A stretch of DNA of 64,000 nt, taken from positions 1,488,001-1,552,000 of the forward strand of contig NZ_CP084580.1 in NCBI RefSeq assembly GCF_021869765.1, in the 5' to 3' direction. Positions 47,021 to 55,324 of the stretch are shown piece by piece. This DNA comes from Chryseobacterium sp. MEBOG06. GTDB taxonomy: Bacteria > Bacteroidota > Bacteroidia > Flavobacteriales > Weeksellaceae. The notes under the pieces were generated by a model, which worked only from the letters and a program-made list of their open reading frames with translations, searched no databases and had not been told where the DNA came from. Both the position numbers and the translations under genes were made by a program. Position 1 is the stretch's first letter. Every line of letters starts with the position of its first letter.

Positions 47021-47980
47021 ATGTATGATTACGGAGCAAGGATGATGATGCCTGACCTGGGAAGATGGGGAGCAATGGATGCGATGTCTGAGAAATACAG
47101 TTCCTGGAGTCCTTATAACTATGCGATCAATAACCCTGTGATGGTGATTGATCCGGATGGAAATGATATTCAACCATTAACCGAAGCGCAACAGGCTTTT
47201 AAAAATTATGTTGCAACGATGTCAACAGGAACTGAAACATCAGGAGGGAATATTTTTACTGGGTTTAATTTTTCTGGTTTTGGAACAGATGATTGGATTA
47301 AAGGACTTGATGGAAAGTGGAGATATGATGCTGGTATTACTACTTTAAGAAAAGCTCAACGAACGGCAGGTATAACCGGTTTTGCTAAGAACGGGACCGT
47401 ATTTTCAAATGTAAGTGTAGATGGAGGAAGTATCTCGGCTTATGCACAACTAAATGAAGGAGGTAGTATAACCAAGCTCGGTGCGGATGATCTAGCTTCA
47501 ATGAATGCAATTGTAGATGCATTACCAATGTGGTTAGGAGGAACCTGGAGTACATGGGAATCTCAAGAATTTCCTCAGATCACCAATACTGGAGGACTGG
47601 CAAGAACTGATTTTGATGCAAGCACCTGGGACAAATTCAGACCTGGTGATAAGCTTTTTACTTTAGATGCTGGAAGCTTTATATTTCCAAGTACTTTTCC
47701 AGCCGACGGTTCTAAAGGAGTACTAACATGGGCAGGTAGAGTGTATGCGGGTGTATGGGGTGGTGATAGATTTAGAGAACTATCAGATCTATTTAGAAAA
47801 AAGAAAGATGATAGTATTGATATTAATGCAACTCTCTTCTATCCGTCTCCGCAAGATACTATAAAAAGAGTTCTTGAAAAAAATATGAGTAATGAAAGAA
47901 ACAAACTTCAAAAAACAGTTGATTCAATTAACAATGTGGAATATCGTAAAGGTTGGCATTACAAAACTTATGGGTGGTAA
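47021..47980 (+). CDS. RHS tip cassette (lineage A), module set 1-2a-3b
   Basis: 319 aa; core homology opens at 46982 and the first ATG is MYDYGAR. PDGND, IQPLTEAQQAFKNYVATMST, module 1 (FGTDDWIKGLDGKWRYDAGI), 2a (VDGGSISAYAQLNEGG), 3b (STWESQEFPQITNTGGLART ... WAGRVYAGVWGGDRFRELSD) and a private tail (KKKDDSIDINATLFYPSPQD ... GWHYKTYGW). It shows that module 3b is normally joined to modules 1 and 2a. The stop overlaps the lipoprotein start by 11 bases. Confidence 0.7.
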   Translation: MYDYGARMMMPDLGRWGAMDAMSEKYSSWSPYNYAINNPVMVIDPDGNDIQPLTEAQQAFKNYVATMSTGTETSGGNIFTGFNFSGFGTDDWIKGLDGKWRYDAGITTLRKAQRTAGITGFAKNGTVFSNVSVDGGSISAYAQLNEGGSITKLGADDLASMNAIVDALPMWLGGTWSTWESQEFPQITNTGGLARTDFDASTWDKFRPGDKLFTLDAGSFIFPSTFPADGSKGVLTWAGRVYAGVWGGDRFRELSDLFRKKKDDSIDINATLFYPSPQDTIKRVLEKNMSNERNKLQKTVDSINNVEYRKGWHYKTYGW

Positions 47981-48617
47981 AATAAATTTAATAATAAAAA
48001 TTTTTGTTTTACTGATAATTTTTAGTTGCAAAAAGAAAGAACAGAAAAATCTTCTTCAACTTACACAATTAAGTGATTATACCATTACCAAAACTAAAAT
48101 CAACGATTCGATAACAAAAGTTAAAGGAAATAATGAGAACTATAACCTTGAGGGAACAATAAATGAATCAGATAATTCTAAAGAAGGCTGGTGGAAAGTT
48201 CAAAATAAGTTAAATAATGAATTTTATAATATCGAGTATATTTTTTTAGATAAACAAATTGAGAATCAGATAAAAATATACAAAAATGGACAGCTTCAAG
48301 AAAATTTAAGCAAATTTTACACTGCTTCATCTGATAAGAATGGAGTAAATTTTAAATTTTATTTTCCAGAATCTAAATTTAGAACCTATAACGTTAGCTT
48401 TAATTATACAGTTTCAGATTCTCTCAAAAGGAAAATAATTAAAAATGAAAAATTAAATTGTACAAAGATTATTAATTATTATTCTTGTTATATCCCTATA
48501 AAACAAAACGAAAGTATAATTGGTATAGCTACAAGGTTTTCAAGTTCTAAACAAAAAGATAGTGTTTTACTTGCTGTAGATAGAATGTTTATAAAACCTG
48601 TTTACAGAAAAGATTAA
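47970..48617 (+). CDS. Lipoprotein immunity candidate (WW family)
   Basis: 215 aa from ATG 47970; an earlier in-frame ATG lies well inside the toxin. Lipobox Cys 20 (LIIKIFVLLIIFSC). Family features: INDSITKVKGNNENYNLEGT, EGWWKVQ, ENQIKIYKNGQLQENLSKFY, VNFKFYFPES. Closest relative in the window is the immunity lipoprotein of the full-length RHS toxin (22885). Confidence 0.68.
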   Translation: MGGKINLIIKIFVLLIIFSCKKKEQKNLLQLTQLSDYTITKTKINDSITKVKGNNENYNLEGTINESDNSKEGWWKVQNKLNNEFYNIEYIFLDKQIENQIKIYKNGQLQENLSKFYTASSDKNGVNFKFYFPESKFRTYNVSFNYTVSDSLKRKIIKNEKLNCTKIINYYSCYIPIKQNESIIGIATRFSSSKQKDSVLLAVDRMFIKPVYRKD

Positions 48618-48697
48618 ACTTTTTAATCCAAAATAAAAGGAAAAACAAGACCGTTATTTGGCTTATTATCTCAATAATAAAAAATGATTAATAAAAG

Positions 48698-48732
48698 CAG
48701 AGTGATCTTAACTTTTTGATCGCTCTGTTTAT
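48698..48732 (+). terminator. Rho-independent terminator
   Basis: CAGAGTGATC (48698-48707) pairs with GATCGCTCTG (48718-48727), one G-T pair, followed by TTTATT. It ends the preceding toxin-immunity pair. Confidence 0.75.
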
Positions 48733-48806
48733 TTAAAAGAAGATTTTTTTCAGACTCACCATCATAATGTTTGAAATCAACAAAATAAACTACTGCTATA
48801 TCTGGT

Positions 48807-49229
48807 TTGATAGGATCTACCAATGAAGAGTATCCTCAGATCACCAATATTGGAGGATTGGCAAGAACAGATTTTGATGCAAGTACCTGGGATAAATTTA
48901 GACCTGGTGATAAGCTTTTTACTTTAGATGCTGGAAGTTTTGTATTTCCAAGTACTTTTCCAGCTAATGGTTTTAAAAATAGAGACGCTCCAACATGGGC
49001 AGGTAGATTGTATGCAGGGGCATGGGGATTAGATAGATTTAGGGAGTTATATGAATTACATAGCGGAGATAAAGCAGCTGATACCCTATACTTTAACGAT
49101 TATACATTTGATAAAAGTGGTATCAAGGATACTACATATAAAAGACTACCACAAAAAGGAGAAAGTTATATCGAAGCAATGTCAAAATTATATAAAACAG
49201 CAGATTCAACAAAACGTGCGAAATGGTAA
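48807..49229 (+). CDS. 5'-truncated RHS tip (lineage A module 3b only)
   Basis: Homology starts at EEYPQITNIGGLARTDFDAS inside module 3b; RHS core and modules 1-2 are missing and only TTG precedes. Module 3b continues (STWDKFRPGDKLFTLDAG, WAGRLYAGAWGLDRFREL), then a private tail (HSGDKAADTLYFNDYTFDKS ... STKRAKW). The stop overlaps the following immunity start by seven bases (ATGGTAA), the same geometry as at the full-length RHS gene. Confidence 0.62.
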   Translation: MIGSTNEEYPQITNIGGLARTDFDASTWDKFRPGDKLFTLDAGSFVFPSTFPANGFKNRDAPTWAGRLYAGAWGLDRFRELYELHSGDKAADTLYFNDYTFDKSGIKDTTYKRLPQKGESYIEAMSKLYKTADSTKRAKW

Positions 49230-49906
49230 AAAATATAATAAATAAGAATGTTTTTTTTTACTTTCTTTTTTTCTCATTTTTTTCATGTAAAAATGAAAAA
49301 TTAAAAGAGGATGAAAATCTAAATTCTACAGAATATTTTTCAATTCCAACTGACTTAAAGAACATGAGGAATATTGAAAAAAGTAAAATTAATGACTCTT
49401 TATACAAAATAAAAGGATTATTTAATAACTACATTATACAAGGATATATGAATGGCAATAAGAAAATTGGTTGGTGGGAAGCACTTGACGATAATAAAAA
49501 AGAAATTGTTGCTAAGTTAGAATATAAATTTATTGATAACAAAGAGTTTGTTAATCAATATATATTATATAAAAATGGGAAAATTGACACACTAAAAAGT
49601 AAATTTTATAGGATTAATAAAAGTCAAAATTTTGTAAAGTATAAATTTTACATACCCTACCAATCTAACGAAGTTCACTCCGAAGGAAAATTGTATTATA
49701 GATATTCTTTTCAGGGAAAAGTATATAGACACTTAGAATCTAAAGGCTTTAAAAATAAAAATGTTTTTGATTGTACGGTTTCTATACCCGCAAATTTCAA
49801 TAATAAAGATTTATTTATTGAAGGGAATTTTTGGGAAATATTTCAGTTAGAAAATGGAGAAATTTCAGGGAATGATATTTACGTATCAGACACATTAAAA
49901 CAATAA
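49223..49906 (+). CDS. Lipoprotein immunity candidate (WW family)
   Basis: 227 aa, lipobox Cys 22 (VFFYFLFFSFFSC). Family features: STEYFSIPTDLKNMRNIEKS, INDSLYKIKGLFNNYIIQGY, IGWWEAL, EFVNQYILYKNGKIDTLKSK, VKYKFYIPYQ, GNDIYVSDTLKQ. It keeps a full reading frame although its toxin is truncated at the 5' end. Confidence 0.68.
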   Translation: MVKNIINKNVFFYFLFFSFFSCKNEKLKEDENLNSTEYFSIPTDLKNMRNIEKSKINDSLYKIKGLFNNYIIQGYMNGNKKIGWWEALDDNKKEIVAKLEYKFIDNKEFVNQYILYKNGKIDTLKSKFYRINKSQNFVKYKFYIPYQSNEVHSEGKLYYRYSFQGKVYRHLESKGFKNKNVFDCTVSIPANFNNKDLFIEGNFWEIFQLENGEISGNDIYVSDTLKQ

Positions 49907-49933
49907 CTACCACTTGGTAAAGTAATAATAAAA

Positions 49934-49960
49934 ACCACTGCCATTGAGCGGTGGTTTTGT
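49934..49960 (+). terminator. Inter-cassette boundary hairpin
   Basis: ACCACTGCC (49934-49942), ATTG, AGCGGTGGT (49947-49955), then TTTTGTGTT. The upstream half of the boundary element is reduced to TTGGTAAAGTAATAAT. Confidence 0.6.
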
Positions 49961-49983
49961 GTTGTAAAGAGTATTAAGTAAGG

Positions 49984-51045
49984 GTAACTTTTACCAAAAA
50001 CAGCGCAGGCGCTCCTGAAATTATTGACAACAACAATTACTATCCTTTTGGACTGAACCATACCTCAGGGTCGTTTGGCACCTCCAACTTTGGTAGTTTC
50101 TACAGTTACAAATACAACGGAAAGGAATTACAAGAGACGGGAATGTATGACTATGGTGCAAGGATGATGATGCCTGATCTGGGAAGATGGGGAGCAATGG
50201 ATGCCATGTCTGAGAAATACAGTTCCTGGAGTCCTTATAACTATGCGATCAATAACCCTGTGATGGTGATTGATCCGGATGGAAATGATATTCAACCATT
50301 ATCCGAAGCGCAACAGGCTTTTAAAAATTATGTAGCAACGATGTCAACAGGAACTGAAACATCAGGAGAGAATATCTTTACGGGATTTGGTAAAGATGAT
50401 TTGATGAGAGAATATCCTGATAACTACAAAGGAAAATTAGGGCAAGGAGACTGGAAAACATCCGACAGAAAAAACAATACAAGTAGATGGCAAAATGCCA
50501 ATGAATATAATATTAAGCAAACTAATGGAAGTAGCGAATATGCCGACTTAGATCAAAGGGCAGATTTTTACAGATGGTTTCAATCTGCTACTGATAAAAA
50601 AGGTTTCCAAACAAGATGGTCGGGTGCAGCAGCGGAAACAGTTGATAATTTAAAAAATTTAATTGGCAATTATGATAGCTATTTTGGAATGGATATTTCC
50701 AATACGGAAATTAGAAACTTCGTGAAAGGTGGAAATAAATTAATATTGAATCATATTTGGAGTAGCTTGCAAGATTTATATAACGGGCCTGTTTTGAGAG
50801 GTCAGGTTGCTGCTAATTGGGATGGTCAAAATTTAATTAACGAACAACATTTAATTCAACCAGAATATAATAAACTTAGTCCTGCTTCAGTCAAAATATT
50901 AAATAGTAATTTGAGTTGGTTTACTTCCTTTGAGGGAAGTGTTTTAAATTTAAATCATAGATATTTGTATGGAATGGAGTCAATGGGTTATATTGTAAAA
51001 TGGGGAAAAGATGCTAAAATTAATACAAATGTTAATACTCGATAA
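49984..51045 (+). CDS. RHS tip cassette (lineage A), unknown toxin
   Basis: The RHS core frame is open from 49978 (VTFTKNSAGAPEIIDNNNYY) with no start codon before ATG 50143 (MYDYGAR). PDGND, IQPLSEAQQAFKNYVATMST, GENIFTGFG, then a distinct tip: LGQGDWKTSDRKNNTSRWQN, SSEYADLDQRADFYRWFQSA, FQTRWSGAAAETVDNLKNLI, LILNHIWSSLQDLYNGPVLR, and end DAKINTNVNTR. It is mostly helical and polar, and unlike the module 1-3 tips. No motif recognised. A three-helix membrane protein overlaps its end. Confidence 0.66.
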   Translation, partial: VTFTKNSAGAPEIIDNNNYYPFGLNHTSGSFGTSNFGSFYSYKYNGKELQETGMYDYGARMMMPDLGRWGAMDAMSEKYSSWSPYNYAINNPVMVIDPDGNDIQPLSEAQQAFKNYVATMSTGTETSGENIFTGFGKDDLMREYPDNYKGKLGQGDWKTSDRKNNTSRWQNANEYNIKQTNGSSEYADLDQRADFYRWFQSATDKKGFQTRWSGAAAETVDNLKNLIGNYDSYFGMDISNTEIRNFVKGGNKLILNHIWSSLQDLYNGPVLRGQVAANWDGQNLINEQHLIQPEYNKLSPASVKILNSNLSWFTSFEGSVLNLNHRYLYGMESMGYIVKWGKDAKINTNVNTR

Positions 51046-51301
51046 AAAATCAAACAGTATTATAACAATAATTTTATTATTAATATTTGCTGTTATATAT
51101 TATTTCTTTGTTAGAAGTCAAAATCATGATGTTTTTTATTTCCTATTGTTATATGAAGTAACACTTATTTTATTTTATAGCTATAGTTATAAGAAGTACA
51201 AAGCAATAATTTACATGATATTGGCAATACTATTTTTAATGCATTTTATTGCTGTTATTTATATAATTTTTAAAATAAGAGGATCCGGAATTTTATCCTG
51301 A
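51029..51301 (+). CDS. Small membrane immunity candidate
   Basis: 90 aa from ATG 51029 (an alternative start lies at 51011), overlapping the toxin by 17 bases. Three hydrophobic helices (SIITIILLLIFAVIYYFFV, VFYFLLLYEVTLILFYSYS, IIYMILAILFLMHFIAVIYI). No family recognised. Confidence 0.55.
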   Translation: MLILDKKSNSIITIILLLIFAVIYYFFVRSQNHDVFYFLLLYEVTLILFYSYSYKKYKAIIYMILAILFLMHFIAVIYIIFKIRGSGILS

Positions 51302-51466
51302 AAAATCTCCACTCCTTTTATGAATTATGATAAAATAAAATAGTTGAAATTACAATTAAAATGCAAACTTATAAGTATTGTATAAATTTGTTTATTACAG
51401 CAAAAAAACTGCTTATAGGTTTGCATCTAATTTTGTTTAAAGAAGCACAGAATTTTTGTTTTCTCT

Positions 51467-52576
51467 GAAATTATTGATACCAACAATTACTATCCTTTTG
51501 GTTTAAACCATATCTCAGGTACGTTTGGCACCTCCAACTTTGGTAGTTTCTACAGTTACAAATACAACGGAAAGGAATTACAAGAGACGGGAATGTATGA
51601 TTACGGAGCAAGGATGATGATGCCTGATCTGGGAAGATGGGGAGTAATGGATGTGATGTCTGAGAAATACAGTTCCTGGAGTCCTTATAACTATGCGATC
51701 AATAACCCTGTGATGGTGATTGATCCGGATGGAAATGATATTCAACCATTATCCGAAGCGCAACAGGCTTTTAAAAATTATGTAGCAACGATGTCAACAG
51801 GAACTGAAACATCAGGAGGGAATATTTTTACTGGGTTTAATTTTTCTGGTTTTGGAACAGATGATTGGATCAGAGGACTTGATGGAAAGTGGAGATATGA
51901 TGCTAATATTACTACTTTAGAAAAGGCAATGCGAATGGCAGGTATTGATGGTTTTGCTAAAAATGGGACGGTTCTGGCTAATACAAAAATAGGACCTAAT
52001 GGAGAAATTGGATATGTAAGACTAGGTGAGGGAGGAAAAGCCAGCTATGCAGAGCAATACGGAGCGATAGATGCATTGACAAGTGCAATGCCTACGTGGT
52101 TAGGAGGAACGTGGAGAACCTGGACCAATGTAACATTTTACAGTTTTTCCGCAGGATCAAATGATCCTGATAAAGAAACACTTAATAAATTAAAACCACA
52201 GGATAAAATTGATTTTAATAATATGTTTGAGTATATTTTAGGTGGGTACGGTAGAGCAACAAAACTTAATCTTCAAGATGGTGCTTTTCAATTTGGTCTT
52301 GACATACAGGGCATTGGAAATCCATTTGGAGGTTCATCAGGATCAGCACCAGTAAAACTGGATACATTTAGTTATTATGGCCCTCAAGCAATAGGTGTCA
52401 ATATTTATAGAGGAGAAGGTGGCAGAATAAATGGCGCTGGAATTAAAACTCAAGACGTTTATAAATATGATATGTCAAGAAGTCAAAAGGATTCAATGAT
52501 TAATAGATTTAATGCTGATGGTGTGAAATTTGGTAGACAAGCTGATTCTATATTAAAAAGAATAACACCAAGATAA
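51467..52576 (+). CDS. RHS tip cassette (lineage A), module set 1-2b-3a
   Basis: Core homology from 51467 (EIIDTNNYYPFGLNHISGTF), first ATG 51593. PDGND, IQPLSEAQQAFKNYVATMST, module 1 (FGTDDWIRGLDGKWRYDANI), then an alternative module 2b (VLANTKIGPNGEIGYVRLGE, YAEQYGAIDALTSAMPTWLG), module 3a (WTNVTFYSFSAGSNDPDKE, EYILGGYGRATKLNLQDGAF) and a private tail (GSSGSAPVKLDTFSYYGPQA ... SILKRITPR). It shares 1-2b-3a with the cassette at 55325 but has a different tail and a different immunity gene. Confidence 0.7.
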   Translation, partial: EIIDTNNYYPFGLNHISGTFGTSNFGSFYSYKYNGKELQETGMYDYGARMMMPDLGRWGVMDVMSEKYSSWSPYNYAINNPVMVIDPDGNDIQPLSEAQQAFKNYVATMSTGTETSGGNIFTGFNFSGFGTDDWIRGLDGKWRYDANITTLEKAMRMAGIDGFAKNGTVLANTKIGPNGEIGYVRLGEGGKASYAEQYGAIDALTSAMPTWLGGTWRTWTNVTFYSFSAGSNDPDKETLNKLKPQDKIDFNNMFEYILGGYGRATKLNLQDGAFQFGLDIQGIGNPFGGSSGSAPVKLDTFSYYGPQAIGVNIYRGEGGRINGAGIKTQDVYKYDMSRSQKDSMINRFNADGVKFGRQADSILKRITPR

Positions 52577-52577
52577 T

Positions 52578-53132
52578 ATGAGAACTAAAATAATTTGCGC
52601 ACTAATTTTATTCATTATTTTTTCTTGTAAAAAAGATAAGGCTGAAAGTTTTAAAGAAGAATTAACCCAATCTATCCAAAAAAAAATTACACAAGAACTT
52701 AAACAGGACAGTTCTACTTTAGAATCCATTCAACTTGTAAAATTTGATACTTTAAAAGAATGGCAAGAAGCTGACTTTGTATCTAACTATTCTACTCAAA
52801 GATTGATAATATTAAATAAACAACAGCAACAGTTAACAAAAAAGCTTGAGAATATTAAAACAATAAAAGATTTGGAACGAATCAAATCACAATATGCAAA
52901 AGTAGAGGACAGTATGAAACACGAAATAAAAATTATAAAAAGTGTGGAACATCTAAAACCCAATAATACTAAAACAGGCAACTATCAGTCAATTTTTCTT
53001 TTAAAGGTTTATGATAAAAAATCCAATACAGTTAAAAACGATTCATTATTTATGTTTACAAATGAAAAAAAAGTAATCTTCACATCAACACAATTTATGG
53101 AGCAGTGTATTGCAAGGTTTAAAAGAAACTAA
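52578..53132 (+). CDS. Lipoprotein immunity candidate, coiled-coil type
   Basis: 184 aa, lipobox Cys 17 (IICALILFIIFSC). The mature part is strongly helical and charged (KEELTQSIQKKITQELKQDS, LIILNKQQQQLTKKLENIKT, DLERIKSQYAKVEDSMKHEI), suggesting a coiled coil, and ends with a beta-type segment. Unlike the WW or KGxYFYGTE families. One base separates the toxin stop from its ATG. Confidence 0.62.
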   Translation: MRTKIICALILFIIFSCKKDKAESFKEELTQSIQKKITQELKQDSSTLESIQLVKFDTLKEWQEADFVSNYSTQRLIILNKQQQQLTKKLENIKTIKDLERIKSQYAKVEDSMKHEIKIIKSVEHLKPNNTKTGNYQSIFLLKVYDKKSNTVKNDSLFMFTNEKKVIFTSTQFMEQCIARFKRN

Positions 53133-53396
53133 ACCATCGAGTTGCTACCTTTTTTAGGATAGAAAGTTTATCCTCCTTATAACCTCGCTGCCGCAAGATT
53201 ATACTGTGTGGAGAAGTAATAATAACAAAACCACTGCAATTATGTAGTGGTTTTGTTAAAAAAACGTTCTGTTTTTGTTTGTGAAAAGCCATATATTTAT
53301 TTTGAAAACATTAAGTATATTTATCAGTATAAAGGCCAACTTGATAGACCAATAAAAGAAAAGCTTTTACGAAAACTGTGAACGCAGTTCAGTTAG
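53133..53396. repeat. Spacer with boundary hairpin and YIYQYKDQ-type block
   Basis: CCTCGCTGCCGCAAGATTAT, then the boundary hairpin in altered form (53230-53238 / 53243-53251, loop ATTA) with T tail. The block CATATATTTATTTTGAAAAC follows, through GAACGCAGTTCAGTTAG, as at 40640-40740. Confidence 0.6.
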
Positions 53397-53600
53397 AGTC
53401 ACCTTTGCCAAAAACAGCGCAGGCGTTCCTGAAATTATTGACACCAACAATTACTATCCTTTTGGTTTAAATCATATCTCAGGGTCGTTTGGCATCTCCA
53501 ACTTTGGAAGTTTCTACTCCTATAAATATAACGGTAAAGAACTTCAGGAAACAGGTATATATGATTACGGAGCAAGGATGATGATGCCTGACCTGGGAAG
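53397..53600 (+). pseudogene. RHS core fragment out of frame with its tip
   Basis: RVTFAKNSAGVPEIIDTNNY through YDYGARMMMPDLGRW is intact. A G run at 53603-53605 has three G where other cassettes have four, so the core frame turns into EQWMPCLRNTAL-stop. The tip frame restarts at the ATG at 53601. Confidence 0.65.
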
Positions 53601-54509
53601 ATGGGAGCAATGGATGCCATGTCTGAGAAATACAGCTCTTTGAGTCCTTACAGCTATGCTATCAATAACCCTGTTATGGTCATTGATCCGGATGGAAATG
53701 ATGCAATGTTCGCTTCTGGAGAAGCAGCACAATTTGCTTTTAAAATGTATGTTGCAACGATGTCAACAGGAACAGGAACATCAGGAGGGAATATATTTAC
53801 AGGATTGAATAATAACCCTAAAGAAAATCCACAACCAGGCTTTTGGGGAAACATAGGGAATTTCTTTAGTAATTTGTTTGGAGGGAATAAGGGGGCCGAT
53901 ATTTCAATTCTTTTAAGAGGTGCTGATATTTCTAGAACATTTCAGGTAGGAGAAGTAACTGAAATAACAGCAGAAGGCTTTTTTGCTAGAATGGGTGCAG
54001 CAGTCGCATCAACATCAGCTTTAACATTAGGAGCTGTTTTAACCCCTACAATGATGAAAGATCCTGCATATGATTGGACGAGAGACTTGGATATATCTTT
54101 ATCAAAAGAAATTTCTAGAGGTGATAATAATAGAAATGGGATATTACTATATAGGGGTGTTTCATCTTTTGCACATACAGAAACACAAGCTATGATGTAT
54201 AATGAGGCATCATTTGGAATTGCAATTCCAAATGGACTAAGACCAGGAAATAAAGCGCATTGGGATATGGATGATCATGCAATGAACGATAATTATTCTG
54301 TATGGACATCGTGGACCACTAATAAATCAACCGCCAGAGATTTTGCAACTGCTATGGGAAAAGCATCAGGAATCATTTTATCTAAACGTTTTAAAATTGG
54401 AGTTACTGCTATTCCTAATGTTTCAGAGACAGGAAAAAGAATGCAGGAAAGCGAATGGTTAATTTTTGGACCAGTAATAAGAGCTAATGTAGAACATATA
54501 AAGCCATAA
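53601..54509 (+). CDS. RHS tip with ADP-ribosyltransferase domain (lineage A)
   Basis: 302 aa: MGAMDAMSEKYSSLSPYSYA, PDGND, second linker type (AMFASGEAAQFAFKMYVATM), a Pro/Gly spacer (NPKENPQPGFWGNIGNFFSN), then an R-S-E type ADP-ribosyltransferase. LLYRGVSS (~182-189) supplies the Arg, SVWTSWTTNKSTARDFATAM (~234-253) the S-T motif, and RMQESEWLIFGP (~280-291) an E-x-E. These three motifs in order are characteristic of ART toxins that modify proteins with NAD. The target is unknown. The RHS core upstream is out of frame by one base. Confidence 0.78.
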   Translation: MGAMDAMSEKYSSLSPYSYAINNPVMVIDPDGNDAMFASGEAAQFAFKMYVATMSTGTGTSGGNIFTGLNNNPKENPQPGFWGNIGNFFSNLFGGNKGADISILLRGADISRTFQVGEVTEITAEGFFARMGAAVASTSALTLGAVLTPTMMKDPAYDWTRDLDISLSKEISRGDNNRNGILLYRGVSSFAHTETQAMMYNEASFGIAIPNGLRPGNKAHWDMDDHAMNDNYSVWTSWTTNKSTARDFATAMGKASGIILSKRFKIGVTAIPNVSETGKRMQESEWLIFGPVIRANVEHIKP

Positions 54510-54510
54510 A

Positions 54511-54843
54511 ATGAAAACAGAAGAAGAAATTTTTAATTTAATAAAAAAAAGCATCAATTTACGGGGAGAATTTAACGATTATCATATAAGGTTGAGTAAT
54601 GGGAGATTTGATAGGGAAAATATGATTGGGGTATATAGTATTAGAGAAGGGATAGCTATCAATCAAAAAAACTATAAACTTGCAGAGCAAATGCATCAAT
54701 TACTTATTGGATTAAAAAATGATTCTGGAATTTTATTAAAGGGTGTAACTATTGATGGGAAAAATTATTCTGGGATGTATTATTTAAGTGAAAATTATGA
54801 TAAAATTATTGGGTATTTAGATAATGAACTTGATGAAAAATGA
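54511..54843 (+). CDS. Immunity candidate for the ADP-ribosyltransferase tip
   Basis: 110 aa, no signal or membrane helix, start one base after the toxin stop. MKTEEEIFNLIKKSINLRGE, NYKLAEQMHQLLIGLKNDSG, ITIDGK-like strand, and an acidic end (YLDNELDEK). Predicted cytoplasmic, matching a toxin that would act on a cytoplasmic target. No family recognised. Confidence 0.6.
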   Translation: MKTEEEIFNLIKKSINLRGEFNDYHIRLSNGRFDRENMIGVYSIREGIAINQKNYKLAEQMHQLLIGLKNDSGILLKGVTIDGKNYSGMYYLSENYDKIIGYLDNELDEK

Positions 54844-55324
54844 TAATGTAATTAGTCAGATTTTGCTTATTCCCTGCTGTTGCGAGCGTCTCGCTCGTAC
54901 CTGATAAAATAACAACAACCCTTACTATTTGTAAGAGTTTATTGTTTTATGAGAATAAATGTACTAACTGCTATTATAATCTTGTTTGTACGAGCATAGA
55001 GGTATGTTACTTTAAAAGAAACTTCAGATTGGATAACAAAGAATAAAGATTTTCCAGTAGCATCAATTAAAGTTCCGAGTTACTCGAATTGAGCTCTTAG
55101 TATCTGTTGAGAATAATAGTATAGCAGCTTATCAAGGAGAAAAAATAGATCAGTTAAATTAAATATAGTACTAAATGCAAAATAAAATTATCCCCGCTCT
55201 GCGAAGTTTGTAACTTCGTACCAGATAATTGCTGGTACAGAGGTAAATTTCTTTGTTTTTGAACACTTCCCCTTTTTCAAACAGTTGATATCAATATAAT
55301 AGTAAGGAACTAGAGGAAGCAGAG
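54844..55324. other. Spacer with hairpins and unidentified remnant
   Basis: Contains a perfect small hairpin CGAGCGTCTCGCTCG near 54884, a TTACTATTTGTAAG hairpin near 54924, and the CTGCGAAGTT hairpin at 55199-55221. Between ~55010 and 55092 a frame reads RYVTLKETSDWITKNKDFPV and ASIKVPSYSN-stop, possibly the end of a lost tip. No intact gene. Confidence 0.45.

Noticed and set aside
55010..55092. Possible ADP-ribosyltransferase remnant (VTLKETSDWITKNKDF)
   Set aside because: The fragment is under 30 codons with no catalytic motif, so no family can be supported.
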